Shown here: piece after piece, positions 1-8,600 of the stretch
Numbering within the stretch: position 1 is the stretch's first letter
Layout of the letters: every line of letters begins with the position of its first letter
Source: CAADGU01 sp964581605
Lineage (GTDB): Bacteria; Chloroflexota; Anaerolineae; Promineifilales; Promineifilaceae
Assembly (NCBI GenBank): GCA_964581605.1
Contig: CAZOPF010000074.1
Coordinates: forward strand, 1 to 29,960
Direction of reading: 5' to 3'
DNA length: 29,960 bases
Program-made: the position numbers and the translations under genes
The notes under the pieces: generated by a model
What the model was told of the DNA's origin: nothing
The model's database searches: none
Seen by the model: the letters and a program-made list of their open reading frames with translations, nothing else

Positions 1-22
1 TACCCAATTACCCAATTACAAA

Positions 23-838
23 ATGATGGGCTATATGGAAGAAGATGCGTCTGTAAACGGCAAACGGCCGTTAACCCATGCCGAATTGACCGATATTATT
101 GACCTGTGCCTATGGGCCGGGCAGTTGCTCTTGCAGCATGGGGCCAACAGCCTGCGCGTGGAAGAAAGTGTGCATCGCATGGGCACGGGGCTGGGTTGTG
201 ACTGGCTGGATGTGGTCGTGCGCACGGAATCTTTAACCATCACGGCCTCCAGCGGCGATGAGTTTCGCACTAAAACGCGGCGGGTGGTGCGGCTGGGGGT
301 GGATATGGGGCGGATTACGGCCGTGAATGACCTGAGCCGCCGTATTGAAGAAGGCCAGCTAGACCGCTTCCAGACGCGGGCGGTGTTGGTGCAAATTGAC
401 CGGCAGCCGGGGACATATAATCGCTGGTTGATCGCCGCCATGGTGGGGCTGGCCTGTGCCGCGTTTAGTCGCTTGTTTGGCGGCGATTGGCCGGTTTTTG
501 CTGTCACGTTTCTGGCCGCGGCCGTCGCCATGTTCACCCGTCAGGAACTGCTCAAGCACCACTTTAATCCCATCTTGATAGTGACAGCCTGTGCCTTTAT
601 TGCCGGGCTGATTGCCAGCAGCGCCGCCTGGCTGCACCTGAGCCAGCAGCCGCAGATTGCCATGTCCGCATCCGTGTTGTTGCTGGCCCCTGGTGTGCCG
701 CTGATCAACGCCGCTCATGATCTCATTCGCGGTTATATGCTCAATGGCGTAGCCAGAGGTGTAAGCGGGCTACTCATTTCCCTGGCGATTGCGTTGGGGC
801 TGCTGCTGGCCATCTTGCTGACGGGGGCGGCTATATGA
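23..838 (+). CDS. Threonine/serine exporter family protein, large subunit (ThrE N-terminal / YjjP type)
   Basis: Inner-membrane transporter subunit of the DUF1212 (ThrE/YjjP) family. Residues about 15-125 form a soluble domain with the family-typical segment around HGANSLRVEESVHRMG and a later ITAVNDLSRRI. Residues about 130-271 hold roughly five hydrophobic membrane segments. The length (271 aa) matches a split system in which this subunit pairs with a small membrane partner, encoded immediately downstream with a 4-nt ATGA overlap, so translation is probably coupled. ThrE of Corynebacterium exports threonine and serine, while E. coli YjjP/YjjB was linked to succinate export, so the substrate is open. 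There is no convincing Shine-Dalgarno sequence; ATGs at 23, 26 and 35 are all possible starts. The gene begins 22 bases from the window edge, so its promoter is not visible. Confidence 0.85.
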   Translation: MMGYMEEDASVNGKRPLTHAELTDIIDLCLWAGQLLLQHGANSLRVEESVHRMGTGLGCDWLDVVVRTESLTITASSGDEFRTKTRRVVRLGVDMGRITAVNDLSRRIEEGQLDRFQTRAVLVQIDRQPGTYNRWLIAAMVGLACAAFSRLFGGDWPVFAVTFLAAAVAMFTRQELLKHHFNPILIVTACAFIAGLIASSAAWLHLSQQPQIAMSASVLLLAPGVPLINAAHDLIRGYMLNGVARGVSGLLISLAIALGLLLAILLTGAAI

Positions 839-1311
839 ATGGCTGGCTGTTGGGACAAGATTTGTTCTGGTCGGCAGTGGCGGCTGTTGGGTTTGCCGTG
901 ATGTTTAACGTGCCGCCGCGCCTGCTGCCGGGCTGCGCGTTGGCGGGGGGGGTGGGCCATGCCTTGCGTACACTGGCCATGGCCTGGGGTGTGCCATTGG
1001 AAGGGGCGACGTTGCTGGCGGCAACGGCCGTTGGTTTTCTTAGTGAATGGCTGGCGAAATGGTTTCAATCCCCGCGTATTGTCTTTTCGGTGCCGGGTGT
1101 GATTCCGATGGTGCCGGGAGTGCTGGCGTATGAGGCGATGTTGGGAGTGTTTGAACTGGCCGGGCTGATTAACCTGGCGAGTGACCCGGCAGCGAATGAG
1201 TTGGTGAGTACGGCCGTGTACGCCATCAAAACCGGCCTCGTCCTCATCGCCCTGGCGTTGGGCATCATCGCCCCTAATCTGCTCTTTCGGCGGCAAAAGC
1301 CGGTGGTGTGA
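835..1311 (+). CDS. Threonine/serine exporter family protein, small subunit (ThrE_2 / YjjB type)
   Basis: Small integral membrane partner of the preceding protein (158 aa, the usual length of the YjjB/DUF3815 family). It has four to five hydrophobic segments and the conserved loop PGVIPMVPG at about residues 87-95, a hallmark of the ThrE C-terminal half. Its ATG overlaps the stop codon of the upstream gene (ATGA at 835-838), the arrangement expected for a two-subunit complex made in fixed ratio. In single-chain ThrE proteins these two halves are fused; here they are separate. The gene is followed within 40 nt by a strong hairpin terminator. The family is clear, but the exported compound (amino acid or dicarboxylate) cannot be read from sequence. 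Confidence 0.85.
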   Translation: MNGWLLGQDLFWSAVAAVGFAVMFNVPPRLLPGCALAGGVGHALRTLAMAWGVPLEGATLLAATAVGFLSEWLAKWFQSPRIVFSVPGVIPMVPGVLAYEAMLGVFELAGLINLASDPAANELVSTAVYAIKTGLVLIALALGIIAPNLLFRRQKPVV

Positions 1312-1346
1312 GGGGTGTGAATGTGATCTGTATTGCCTGGAATCTG

Positions 1347-1382
1347 AAACAAAAAAGGCCGCAAACAGCGGCCTTTTTGTTT
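1347..1382. terminator. Bidirectional rho-independent terminator
   Basis: GC-rich stem with arms GGCCGC (1357-1362) and GCGGCC (1368-1373) around the loop AAACA, extended by A-tracts on the left (1351-1356) and T-tracts on the right (1374-1378). Because it has A's on one side and T's on the other, it can stop transcription from both directions. It lies exactly between the converging exporter operon (ends 1311) and cyclophilin gene (ends 1392). Confidence 0.9.
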
Positions 1383-1391
1383 ACATTCTAC

Positions 1392-1874
1392 TTAACTCTG
1401 ATTGACACTCACTTTGATTATTTTGTCGCCCTGGCGAATGCTGTTGACCACGTTCATGCCGCTGGTTACTTTACCAAAGACAGTGTGACGGCCGTCCAGA
1501 TGTGGCTGCGGTGAATGGGTGATAAAAAACTGGCTGCCATTCGTGTTCGCTCCCGCGTTCGCCATGGACAACACACCGGTCTCGTGTTTCAACGGGTTGC
1601 CCTTAAACTCATCCTCAAAACGATAACCCGGGCCGCCGCGCCCTGTGCCGGTGGGGTCGCCGCCCTGAATCATAAAATTGTCAATCACCCGGTGAAAGGT
1701 GACGCCATCATAAAAGCCCTCACCAGTTAAAAAGACAAAGTTGTTCACCGTCTTGGGGGCATATTGGGGATATAGTTCAATCACAATTGCCCCCTTGTTG
1801 GTTTCCATATTAACCGTGTACTTTTTCTTGGGGTCAATTTGCATTGCCGGGGGGTTTTTCCATTCTTTTGCCAT
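1392..1874 (-). CDS. Peptidyl-prolyl cis-trans isomerase, cyclophilin type
   Basis: Cyclophilin catalysing cis-trans isomerisation of Xaa-Pro bonds in protein folding. The core motifs are present: FHRVIDNFMIQGGD (containing the catalytic-site Arg), SQFFIT, and the C-terminal HLDGRHTVFGKV. I chose the ATG at 1874 (MAKEWKN, 160 aa) because AAGGAG sits 7 nt upstream; a longer reading from a TTG at 1889 would place that Shine-Dalgarno inside the coding region. No signal peptide is visible, so it is probably cytoplasmic. It is the last gene of the long minus-strand run and ends at the bidirectional terminator. Its tail (about KIIKVSVNQS) is normal for small bacterial cyclophilins. Confidence 0.93.
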   Translation of the reverse strand: MAKEWKNPPAMQIDPKKKYTVNMETNKGAIVIELYPQYAPKTVNNFVFLTGEGFYDGVTFHRVIDNFMIQGGDPTGTGRGGPGYRFEDEFKGNPLKHETGVLSMANAGANTNGSQFFITHSPQPHLDGRHTVFGKVTSGMNVVNSIRQGDKIIKVSVNQS

Positions 1875-1902
1875 GAGATTCTCCTTCAAAATGTTTGTGG
1901 CA

Positions 1903-1941
1903 GGCGATTTATCGCCCTGAGCAGGCGTTACATTGCCTGCT
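1903..1941. repeat. Two tandem short palindromes downstream of the M23 gene
   Basis: Two adjacent inverted repeats in the 78-nt gap between the M23 gene and the cyclophilin gene. The first has arms GGCGAT (1903-1908) and ATCGCC (1911-1916). The second has arms AGCAGGC (1920-1926) and GCCTGCT (1935-1941). Both begin with a GCAGGCG-type arm, so they look like two diverged copies of one element. There is no T-tract, so a terminator role is doubtful. They may act as an mRNA processing or stabilising element. Confidence 0.5.
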
Positions 1942-1952
1942 ACGAACTGATC

Positions 1953-4337
1953 TTATCGTCTTCCTACCAGCGCGCCAATGTTGCGCCCCACCCATATCTC
2001 TTCGGCAAATTCCGGGTTGCTGGCCGAAGCCACAAAATAGGTGACGCCCTGTACGGTGGGCCGCTTTTGTAGCTCTTGCCAGAATTGCAGGTATTGGGTG
2101 GCTTTGGTGGCGACCGGCGTGCCCGCTTTGTTGTTGCTGGCCTCTGTTACCCAAATCGGCTTAAAGCGGAAACGGGCAATGTAATCATCCAATACGCCAA
2201 CGGCCGTAGACATGGGATAGACATTTGACCAATAAATATGCACACCCAGGCCATCGGCCGCCTTCACCGCGTCCCGGCTGGCTTCCACGAATTCCACATG
2301 ATCCATCTTAATGCCTTGCACAGAGGAGCCAGGCGACAACCCCGGATAAATGAAGCGCATACCCGGTATGGCCTGCCGATACAGGCGCAGCAGTTCCAGG
2401 AACCAGGTGTTAAATTCCGCCCCATTACGCCAGGTGCTGCCCATACCCTCCACAATCAGATTCGGTTCATTGTGCAACTCCACCACCACATCCCGCTGCC
2501 CGATGATGCCCAATGTGCGGCGAACATCACTGAGGGTGTCGTTGAGGAACTGCTGCGGGCTGATATTACGGCCGCCAAAACTCAAAAACGCCCGCACGAT
2601 CCAGCGCGCATCCGGGTGGTTTTGTACCAGTTTGCGTATCGCATCCGGGTTGTGGAACGACAACACCTTGATCATGCCGGGGCGCAGTGCCTGAAATTCG
2701 CTAATCTCGGCCGCGGAAATGTCCGGGTCGGCCGAGGCGTGCAGCCCAATGGCCGTATTACCCAACGGGGTCGGTTCCGGGCTGACCTCATCTGGTTTGG
2801 CGGTGGTGTCAATGACCGGCTTAGTCGGCGTGAACGGCTTTTGCAGCACTTTGTCATCTACCCGTACCGGCGTGTATTCACCCTGGGCCGCGCCAATAAC
2901 CAGCATGGTGGCCCCGCCGGGCACAAAACCGACATTGGCGGCGTCGCGGCGTGGTTCAGCACGCAAATTCAGGCCAAATTGCCCGGCCGTGGCCATGCCC
3001 CCGGAGGCGGTCATGGCGGCCGTAAAAGCCCAGCCGGGGGTGGTATCGGCGATAGGTTGGGCGGGTGGGGGCGTGGTGCCGCCACCGGTTAATGGTTCGG
3101 GCTGCTGCGTTTGCGGCAGCGCAGCGATTAGATTTTGCAGAGCACGGCGGGGGACAAACAGGGGTGTAAATTCGCCCACCGATTTCCCGGCCAGGGTGGC
3201 CGTGCTGCCTTCGGTGAAGAGACCAATGAGTGCGCCATCCCGTGACGGCCGTGCCCGTAAGTTCGTCCCAAATTTGCCGGATGTCACCTGGGTGCCGCTG
3301 GTGGTCAGGTTTTGCGTAAACGCCCAGCCCAGAACGGTATCGGCTGGTGGCGTGGTGGGGGCCGGTGTGGGTGTGGGGGTGCCGCCGCCGGGTGCATTGA
3401 TGGGGCCGGTAAAGTCGGCGCGGCGTACCCGCACCGGAAAGTATTCCCCCTGCTGATTGCCCGTGACGGACACGGTGCTGCCACCGGTCACCAGGCCGAT
3501 ATTGGCTGCGTCACGGCGAGGAGCGTTGCGCAAATTAATGCCAAATTGCCCGACGATGGCCTGATTTCCCTGGCGCGTCAGGTATTGGGCAAAGCCCCAG
3601 CCGTCTACGGTGTTATCGGAGGGGGTTGGGGGTGGCGTGGGGGCAGGGGGTGCTGGTTGGGGCACGTTGCGCAAGACGGCCGTTGGCACTTTGACGGGCA
3701 CGTATTGGCTGCGCGCTGGCCCGGTGATGATGAGGATGGTGCCGCCGGGAACGAGGTCTATGACACGGCCGTTGATACTCGCCGTCTCCCGTAAATTGAT
3801 ACCCCCCGAAGCTACCTGCGCCAGATCACCCACCGTTACAATGCCGCCCGTATACGCCCAACCATCGGTGTATGGCCCGGCCGGCCGTTGAAACCCCATC
3901 AACGGCAGCAAATAAGGCGTGGGATCAAAGATATTAAACGGCCAGTTTTGGTAGGATTGGTCCTTCCTTTTCAGCGTCAGATGCAGGTGCGAGCCAAAGC
4001 TGTTGCCAGTATTATCGGCCAGCCCCAATACATCCCCTGCTTTCACCTGCTGCCCCGGCGAAACCAGCGCCTGCTGCAAATGAGCATAAATCGTTTGCCA
4101 GCCGTCGGCGTGATCCACCCGCACATGAATGCCATAATTGTGGCCTTTGGGGTCAGTGCGCACTGACCCCACAGTGCCGGGTGCAACCGAAAAAATCTTG
4201 CTGCCGCTGGGGGCCATCACATCAATCCCTTCATGTCCGGGCAGACCAAATTGGGCGTAGTTTTGGGGATTGGCGCCAAAATACTGGTTGATGCTGCGAA
4301 ATTCAGTCGGCCATGCTTCAAACTTAAAATCGCTCAT
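1953..4337 (-). CDS. M23 peptidase, four SH3-like repeats and a clan GH-A glycosidase-like domain
   Basis: Predicted 794-aa wall- or surface-polymer-acting protein with three parts. Residues about 20-145 are an M23 (LytM-like) metallopeptidase with intact zinc ligands: H35 and D39 in GHEGID, and H117/H119 in SHLHL. Residues about 158-500 hold four SH3-like repeats of 60-65 residues, each opening with GW(A/G)(F/Y) and containing (I/T/L)NLR..P/T.R.. and a (E/Q)Y.PV-type end. They are separated by Pro/Thr linkers. Residues about 528-794 resemble a TIM-barrel glycosidase of clan GH-A: HNEP gives a candidate acid/base E624, and WVTEAS a candidate nucleophile E732. The start at 4337 has GGAG about 8 nt upstream. 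No signal peptide or transmembrane segment is visible, which is odd for such a protein. M23 is certain; the glycosidase activity is inferred from motifs only. Confidence 0.88.
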   Translation of the reverse strand: MSDFKFEAWPTEFRSINQYFGANPQNYAQFGLPGHEGIDVMAPSGSKIFSVAPGTVGSVRTDPKGHNYGIHVRVDHADGWQTIYAHLQQALVSPGQQVKAGDVLGLADNTGNSFGSHLHLTLKRKDQSYQNWPFNIFDPTPYLLPLMGFQRPAGPYTDGWAYTGGIVTVGDLAQVASGGINLRETASINGRVIDLVPGGTILIITGPARSQYVPVKVPTAVLRNVPQPAPPAPTPPPTPSDNTVDGWGFAQYLTRQGNQAIVGQFGINLRNAPRRDAANIGLVTGGSTVSVTGNQQGEYFPVRVRRADFTGPINAPGGGTPTPTPAPTTPPADTVLGWAFTQNLTTSGTQVTSGKFGTNLRARPSRDGALIGLFTEGSTATLAGKSVGEFTPLFVPRRALQNLIAALPQTQQPEPLTGGGTTPPPAQPIADTTPGWAFTAAMTASGGMATAGQFGLNLRAEPRRDAANVGFVPGGATMLVIGAAQGEYTPVRVDDKVLQKPFTPTKPVIDTTAKPDEVSPEPTPLGNTAIGLHASADPDISAAEISEFQALRPGMIKVLSFHNPDAIRKLVQNHPDARWIVRAFLSFGGRNISPQQFLNDTLSDVRRTLGIIGQRDVVVELHNEPNLIVEGMGSTWRNGAEFNTWFLELLRLYRQAIPGMRFIYPGLSPGSSVQGIKMDHVEFVEASRDAVKAADGLGVHIYWSNVYPMSTAVGVLDDYIARFRFKPIWVTEASNNKAGTPVATKATQYLQFWQELQKRPTVQGVTYFVASASNPEFAEEIWVGRNIGALVGRR

Positions 4338-4356
4338 GGGAAACTCCTTCATTTGG

Positions 4357-4383
4357 GTAGCGCGATTTGCCAAATCGCGTTAC
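4357..4383. repeat. Short palindrome upstream of the M23 gene
   Basis: Inverted repeat with 12-nt arms (GTAGCGCGATTT at 4357-4368 and AAATCGCGTTAC at 4372-4383, one mismatch) around the loop GCC. It lies in the leader of the M23 gene, 20 nt upstream of its start codon. It resembles in style the palindromes on the other side of the same gene (1903-1941), and could fold in the mRNA leader. Confidence 0.55.
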
Positions 4384-4429
4384 AGATTTTTGTGATCGGT
4401 ATGTTGTTGTATTGTATGACAATGGACGG

Positions 4430-5218
4430 TTAGCGTGTGCGCCGGGTCCAATACTCTTTGGGGGCCAGTTCGGTCAGGTCATTTCCGGCTAAGATAAAGT
4501 CCAGCAGCAGGCGGTTGAACTTCACTTTTTCATGTAGCATGGGGTAATGATTACACTCGAATTTGACAAAGAAGCGGTTGTTGCCGGATTCGGTCAGATA
4601 TTCGTGTTCGCCGGATGGTGGGCTGATGATGGGGTCTTGATCGCCATAGAGCAGCAACAAGGGTCGGGGCGATTCGGCCAGGTCTTGCGCAAAGTTGATA
4701 TTCATCATTTCATTGACCAATGTGGTAAAAGCGGTACGGTCAACTTTGCGTATTTCGGTGTCTACTTCCGGGTAGCTGTTGGCTTTGCCTAGCAGCCGGT
4801 TCATCACGGTTTCGGGGTCGCTGCCGGGCACTTTGTTGTTGATGTAGCTGCTATTGACGGGCAGGGAGACAGCCACTACTTTTTCCACGTTTTCGGGGTG
4901 TTTGAGGGTGTAGCGCAAGCCAACGGCCGCCCCCAAAGAGTGCCCGATAATGTATACCGGCCGGGCTACGCCTAACTGGTCAATAAATTGATCCATCATG
5001 GTCACGTAGCTGTCCAGATTGTACATATCGGGCGCTTTGCTAGAGTCACCAAATCCCCACAAGTCATAGGCAAATGAGCGATGCTGCGCCGACATGGCCT
5101 GCATTGAAGGCCACCAATAGCGCCAGGAACCCAGCCAGCCGTGAATGAAAATCAGGGGCTGGCCGCGCCCTAACACCTCGTAATGAATCAAGTTATTACC
5201 GACGGTGGTAATACTCAT
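4430..5218 (-). CDS. Alpha/beta hydrolase
   Basis: 262-aa alpha/beta-hydrolase-fold enzyme. The oxyanion-loop motif HGW lies at residues 26-28, the nucleophile elbow GHSLG puts Ser at 94, the acid is in YGDQDPI (D193 or D195) and the catalytic His is H224 in NHYPML. It has no signal peptide. Substrate is unknown; esters, lipids or acyl compounds are typical. It is a clear paralogue of the hydrolase at 12748-13554: both start with a short strand, then HYE.LGRGQP and HGW..SW..W. The ATG at 5218 has no good Shine-Dalgarno and follows directly after the palindrome at 5231-5264. It may therefore be translated from a read-through transcript of the two-component genes upstream. Confidence 0.87.
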   Translation of the reverse strand: MSITTVGNNLIHYEVLGRGQPLIFIHGWLGSWRYWWPSMQAMSAQHRSFAYDLWGFGDSSKAPDMYNLDSYVTMMDQFIDQLGVARPVYIIGHSLGAAVGLRYTLKHPENVEKVVAVSLPVNSSYINNKVPGSDPETVMNRLLGKANSYPEVDTEIRKVDRTAFTTLVNEMMNINFAQDLAESPRPLLLLYGDQDPIISPPSGEHEYLTESGNNRFFVKFECNHYPMLHEKVKFNRLLLDFILAGNDLTELAPKEYWTRRTR

Positions 5219-5230
5219 AGTTACTGCGTG

Positions 5231-5264
5231 AGACCTGACAGGTTTTCAGAAACCTGTCAGGTCT
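5231..5264. repeat. Perfect 15-bp palindrome of the AGACCTG family, copy A
   Basis: Arms AGACCTGACAGGTTT (5231-5245) and AAACCTGTCAGGTCT (5250-5264) around the loop TCAG. Its right-hand base is the last base of the stop codon of the CheY-like gene, so on the minus strand the element begins at the final A of TAA. Related copies are at 11392-11423 and 25129-25161. There is no T-tract in the direction of the local genes, so it is not a standard terminator for them. Confidence 0.8.
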
Positions 5265-5632
5265 TATTTTTTAAGAACTCTTTGAATGGTTCTCACCAAA
5301 TCATCGGGGGCAAACGGTTTTAGGATGTAATCCGATGCCCCTGCTTCCAGCCCGGTTTGGATTTCCTGTTCTTGCCCTTTGGCAGAGAGGAAGATGACGG
5401 GAATGTTTTTTGTCTGTTGATTTTCTTTCAAGGCGCGGCAGGCCTGGTAGCCAGTCATACGGGGCATCCGCACATCCATGAGGATGACATCGTAGGCGGG
5501 GTTTTTCTGGGCTTTTTCGACGGCCGCCTGCCCATCTTCGGCGCTATCTACGGTAAAGCCGTGAAATTGCAGGGTGAGTACAATGAGTTCACGGATGTCG
5601 TTGTCGTCTTCGGCAATGAGTATTTTGGTCAT
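5264..5632 (-). CDS. Single-domain response regulator (CheY-like REC)
   Basis: 122-aa receiver domain with no output domain. Expected residues are present: acidic pocket D9/D10, phosphorylation site D53 in ILMDVRMP, switch Ser83 in FLSAKG, and K105 in LKPF. The ATG at 5632 was chosen because GAAGG lies about 10 nt upstream; a TTG at 5647 would put that site inside the gene. It lies 17 nt downstream of the multi-domain histidine kinase gene and on the same strand, so it is probably a direct phosphoacceptor of that kinase. With no output domain it may act by protein contact or as a relay to the REC/GGDEF-like regulator at 9282-10178. Confidence 0.93.
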   Translation of the reverse strand: MTKILIAEDDNDIRELIVLTLQFHGFTVDSAEDGQAAVEKAQKNPAYDVILMDVRMPRMTGYQACRALKENQQTKNIPVIFLSAKGQEQEIQTGLEAGASDYILKPFAPDDLVRTIQRVLKK

Positions 5633-5649
5633 ACGGTTGCCCTTCAATA

Positions 5650-8600
5650 TCAGGTTGGGTCACTGTCTTCAATCACAACGGGCAGATTGAATGTAAAGGT
5701 GCTGCCCTTACCAGGTTCGCTCTCTACTTGCAGGTAACCGCCGTGCATTTCAATCAGGCTGCGTACAATGGAGAGGCCGAGACCGGTCCCGGAGACTTTT
5801 TGCACGGCTTCGTCGTCGGCACGGAAGAAGCGGTCGAAGATTTTGTCCTTGTTTTCTTTGGATATGCCGATGCCGTTATCGCTGATGCTGATGTGAACAT
5901 GAACATCGGTGGCTCTGGCCTGGATAATAATTTGACCATCGGGCGGGGTGTAGTTGAAGGCGTTGTCTACGAGATTGGTCAAAATTTGGGTGACGCGGGT
6001 GTGATCGGCGTTGACCAGTGGTAAACCGGGGGCGATTTCGGTTTTGATGTGCATGGGTTTTTCTTCGTGTTGGATACGGCCGTGTAAATGCCCCACCGCT
6101 TGTTCAATAATTTGCGGCACGTCTAACGGCCGTAAATCCAACGTCGTTTTGCCCGTTTCAATGCGCGAGATATTGAGCAGGTCGTTCACCAGATCATGTA
6201 GCCGGTCGGCATTGCTCTTGATCACCTTCAGGTAACGGATTTGCGGGTCGGTCAGCTGCCCGGCCGCGCCCATGAGCATTAAATCCGCATACCCTTTGAT
6301 GGAGGTCATCGGCGTGCGTAATTCGTGGGAAACGGTAGAAACAAACTCACTCTTAAGTCGATCTACCTCCACATCTTTGGTAATGTCCCGGAAAATAGAG
6401 ACCGTGCCAAAAAAATTGCCTTCAGACAGCACCGGCGAGAGATGAATGCTGACGTACTTCTCTTCAATTGCCAGCTGATCCGCCAGATAAATGCCCTGGG
6501 CAATCTGGTCCGAGTTTTTGGCCCAGTCGTTAATCGTACTCATCCAGGTGTCGCCAAACTGCCCATACACGCCCAATAGCTGGTTCACCGGTTTGCCGAT
6601 TAGCTGTTGGCGCGGAATGGCTAATATCTTGCTGGCGGAGACGTTGGCGATCTCAATTTCATTTTTATTGTTTGCCACAATGACGCCATCGGCAATACTC
6701 TCCAGAATGGCCTGCAAATTGGCTTTCTGGATGATTTCACCACGCAAGATGGAGCCAAGCTGGTCGGCCTGGTCAAAAATGAGGTTGTACAGGTTAGCAT
6801 TATTGATAGCGTTGGCAACCTGCACGGCCGCTGCCTCGACCAGATCGAGCTGCTGCGTGGTGAAAGCGTTGGGTTCGGTGTGGAAAAGCAGCAAGACGCC
6901 GATGACTTCTTCGTTGGTGATGAGCGGCACACCTAAGGCCGAGCGATAGGCGCTGCTGGTGGGCAGTTCCAGCCAGCGAGGGTCTTGTTTGGTGTCATAG
7001 ACAATAACGGCCGTGCGGTTTTGCAACATCCACCCGGCCAACCCTTCATCCCGTTTCAGGCCGCTGGGTATCGAACGGTGGGTTAACTGTTTCTCTTTAT
7101 TCAAGGAAGCGCGGAAGTCAAATTCCCCCGTTTCCTGGTTCAGCAGCAAAATCACACCGTCGGTGGCGCTCACCACTTCATTCACCAGGTCGAGCGCCTT
7201 CGTTAAAACGCGGTCTTGATCCAGACTGGCAGATAGTTCCGTGTTAATCCGCAGCAGCACTTTAACGCGGTTGCTTTCCTCGTTTAATTCATGGGTACGC
7301 ACAGCAACCCGCGAATCCAACTCCTCATTTAAATGATGCAGCTCTTCAAATAGCTTGGCGTTTTGCAGGGCGCTGGCCACCTGTACACCAAAGGTGGTCA
7401 CTTGGGTCACATCCCGGTCGGTAAAACGGCGCGGGTTTTCGGTGTCGGCCAGGATGAGGACGCCAATCAGGTTGCCTTCGGCTTCCAGGGGCACACCGAG
7501 CAATGCCTGAATCTGCCCGGAGTGTGGCAGGCGAATTTCCATCCGGCTTTTTTGAGCATCATTCAGGAAGACGCCCAGACCAGTGCGGACGACATGGGCC
7601 ACAAAGGTGTGGGGATCGGCCAATGGAATGATCTGGTTGACAAACAGGTCGGCGCCATGCCCTTTGGCGACGCTGCTGGTAAAGATGTCATTGTCTAGCT
7701 GCCAGATGTAAGCGCCGTGTACGTTAAAAATGCGCAGGCTTTCAGTGCAAATGAGGGAGAGAACGGCATAGCGGTCCAGGGTGTAGCTAAGTGCCAGGCT
7801 GACGTTGCCTAACGCGCCGTAGAACCGTTCGCGTTCGTAGGTGTCTTCAAAAATGAGGGCGGTTTCCAGGGCAGTACTGGCCTGGTTAGCCAGAGCGGCC
7901 AGCAACCGCAGGTCACGCGGGGTGATCTCTTTGTGGCCGTATTTGATCAGATTGACGATGGCGTAGGTTTCATCATCCAGGATGATGGGCAGCAGGGCAC
8001 AGTTGTAGGGCTGGCCCGGTTGTAACCAGGTTGGTTCGGCCAGAGGCGAGGATGTGCCGGTGCCGATGTGCAGGGAGAGGGGTTGTTTGTCCAGGAGGAC
8101 GGTTTCCAGCAGGCCGAGGTTGGTAACGGACACGGCCGTACCTGGTTCGTGCCGGGCGTTGGGGTGGCGGCGATTATACTCTTTGAGTATCACCAATTTT
8201 TCGGCGGCGGCGTGCCATTCGTAGATGGTGTAGCCATCGGCGTCTATGGCATTAAGCATGTAACGGCCTAAAGAGGAAAATACGGCATCTGTTTCCAGGC
8301 TGCTGGAAAGATCGTTGCTGGCGGTGAGCAGCAGCTCAAATTCCTGGCTGCGGTCTACTGTTTCCTGCATCAGGCGGGAGTTTTCAATGAGTGAAGCAGC
8401 AAAGTGGGCGTACAGTTCGATGGTTTGCAGGGTGCGTTGGTCGGGGCGACGGCCGTTAATGGGGCGGTCTAGCCCTACCAGGCCGATGAGTGTTTGTTGA
8501 CGGCCGTACAGCGGTACACACAACACATCTTTCGGCTGCCACAAGGTGTTATCACGCTGTTTTGGTGCTTTAGCCTGAAGATATTGTTGTGACCACTTGC

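Noticed and set aside
1..20. Tandem ACCCAATT direct repeat at the left edge
   Set aside because: Only two units of a short AT-rich word; too little sequence to the left to judge.
733..1296. 187-aa minus-strand frame opposite the exporter genes
   Set aside because: Its His/Arg/Gln-rich sequence is typical of the antisense of membrane-protein genes, and the plus-strand proteins are well supported.
2238..3456. Long open frames on the plus strand (up to 284 aa) opposite the M23/SH3 gene
   Set aside because: They are antisense to a protein with clear domains and repeats, are Gly/Pro/Arg-rich low-complexity translations, and show no recognisable domain.
5231..5264. Palindrome copy A as a classical terminator
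   Set aside because: The T-rich tract is on the plus-strand side, while all genes here run on the minus strand; no T-tract follows in the gene direction.
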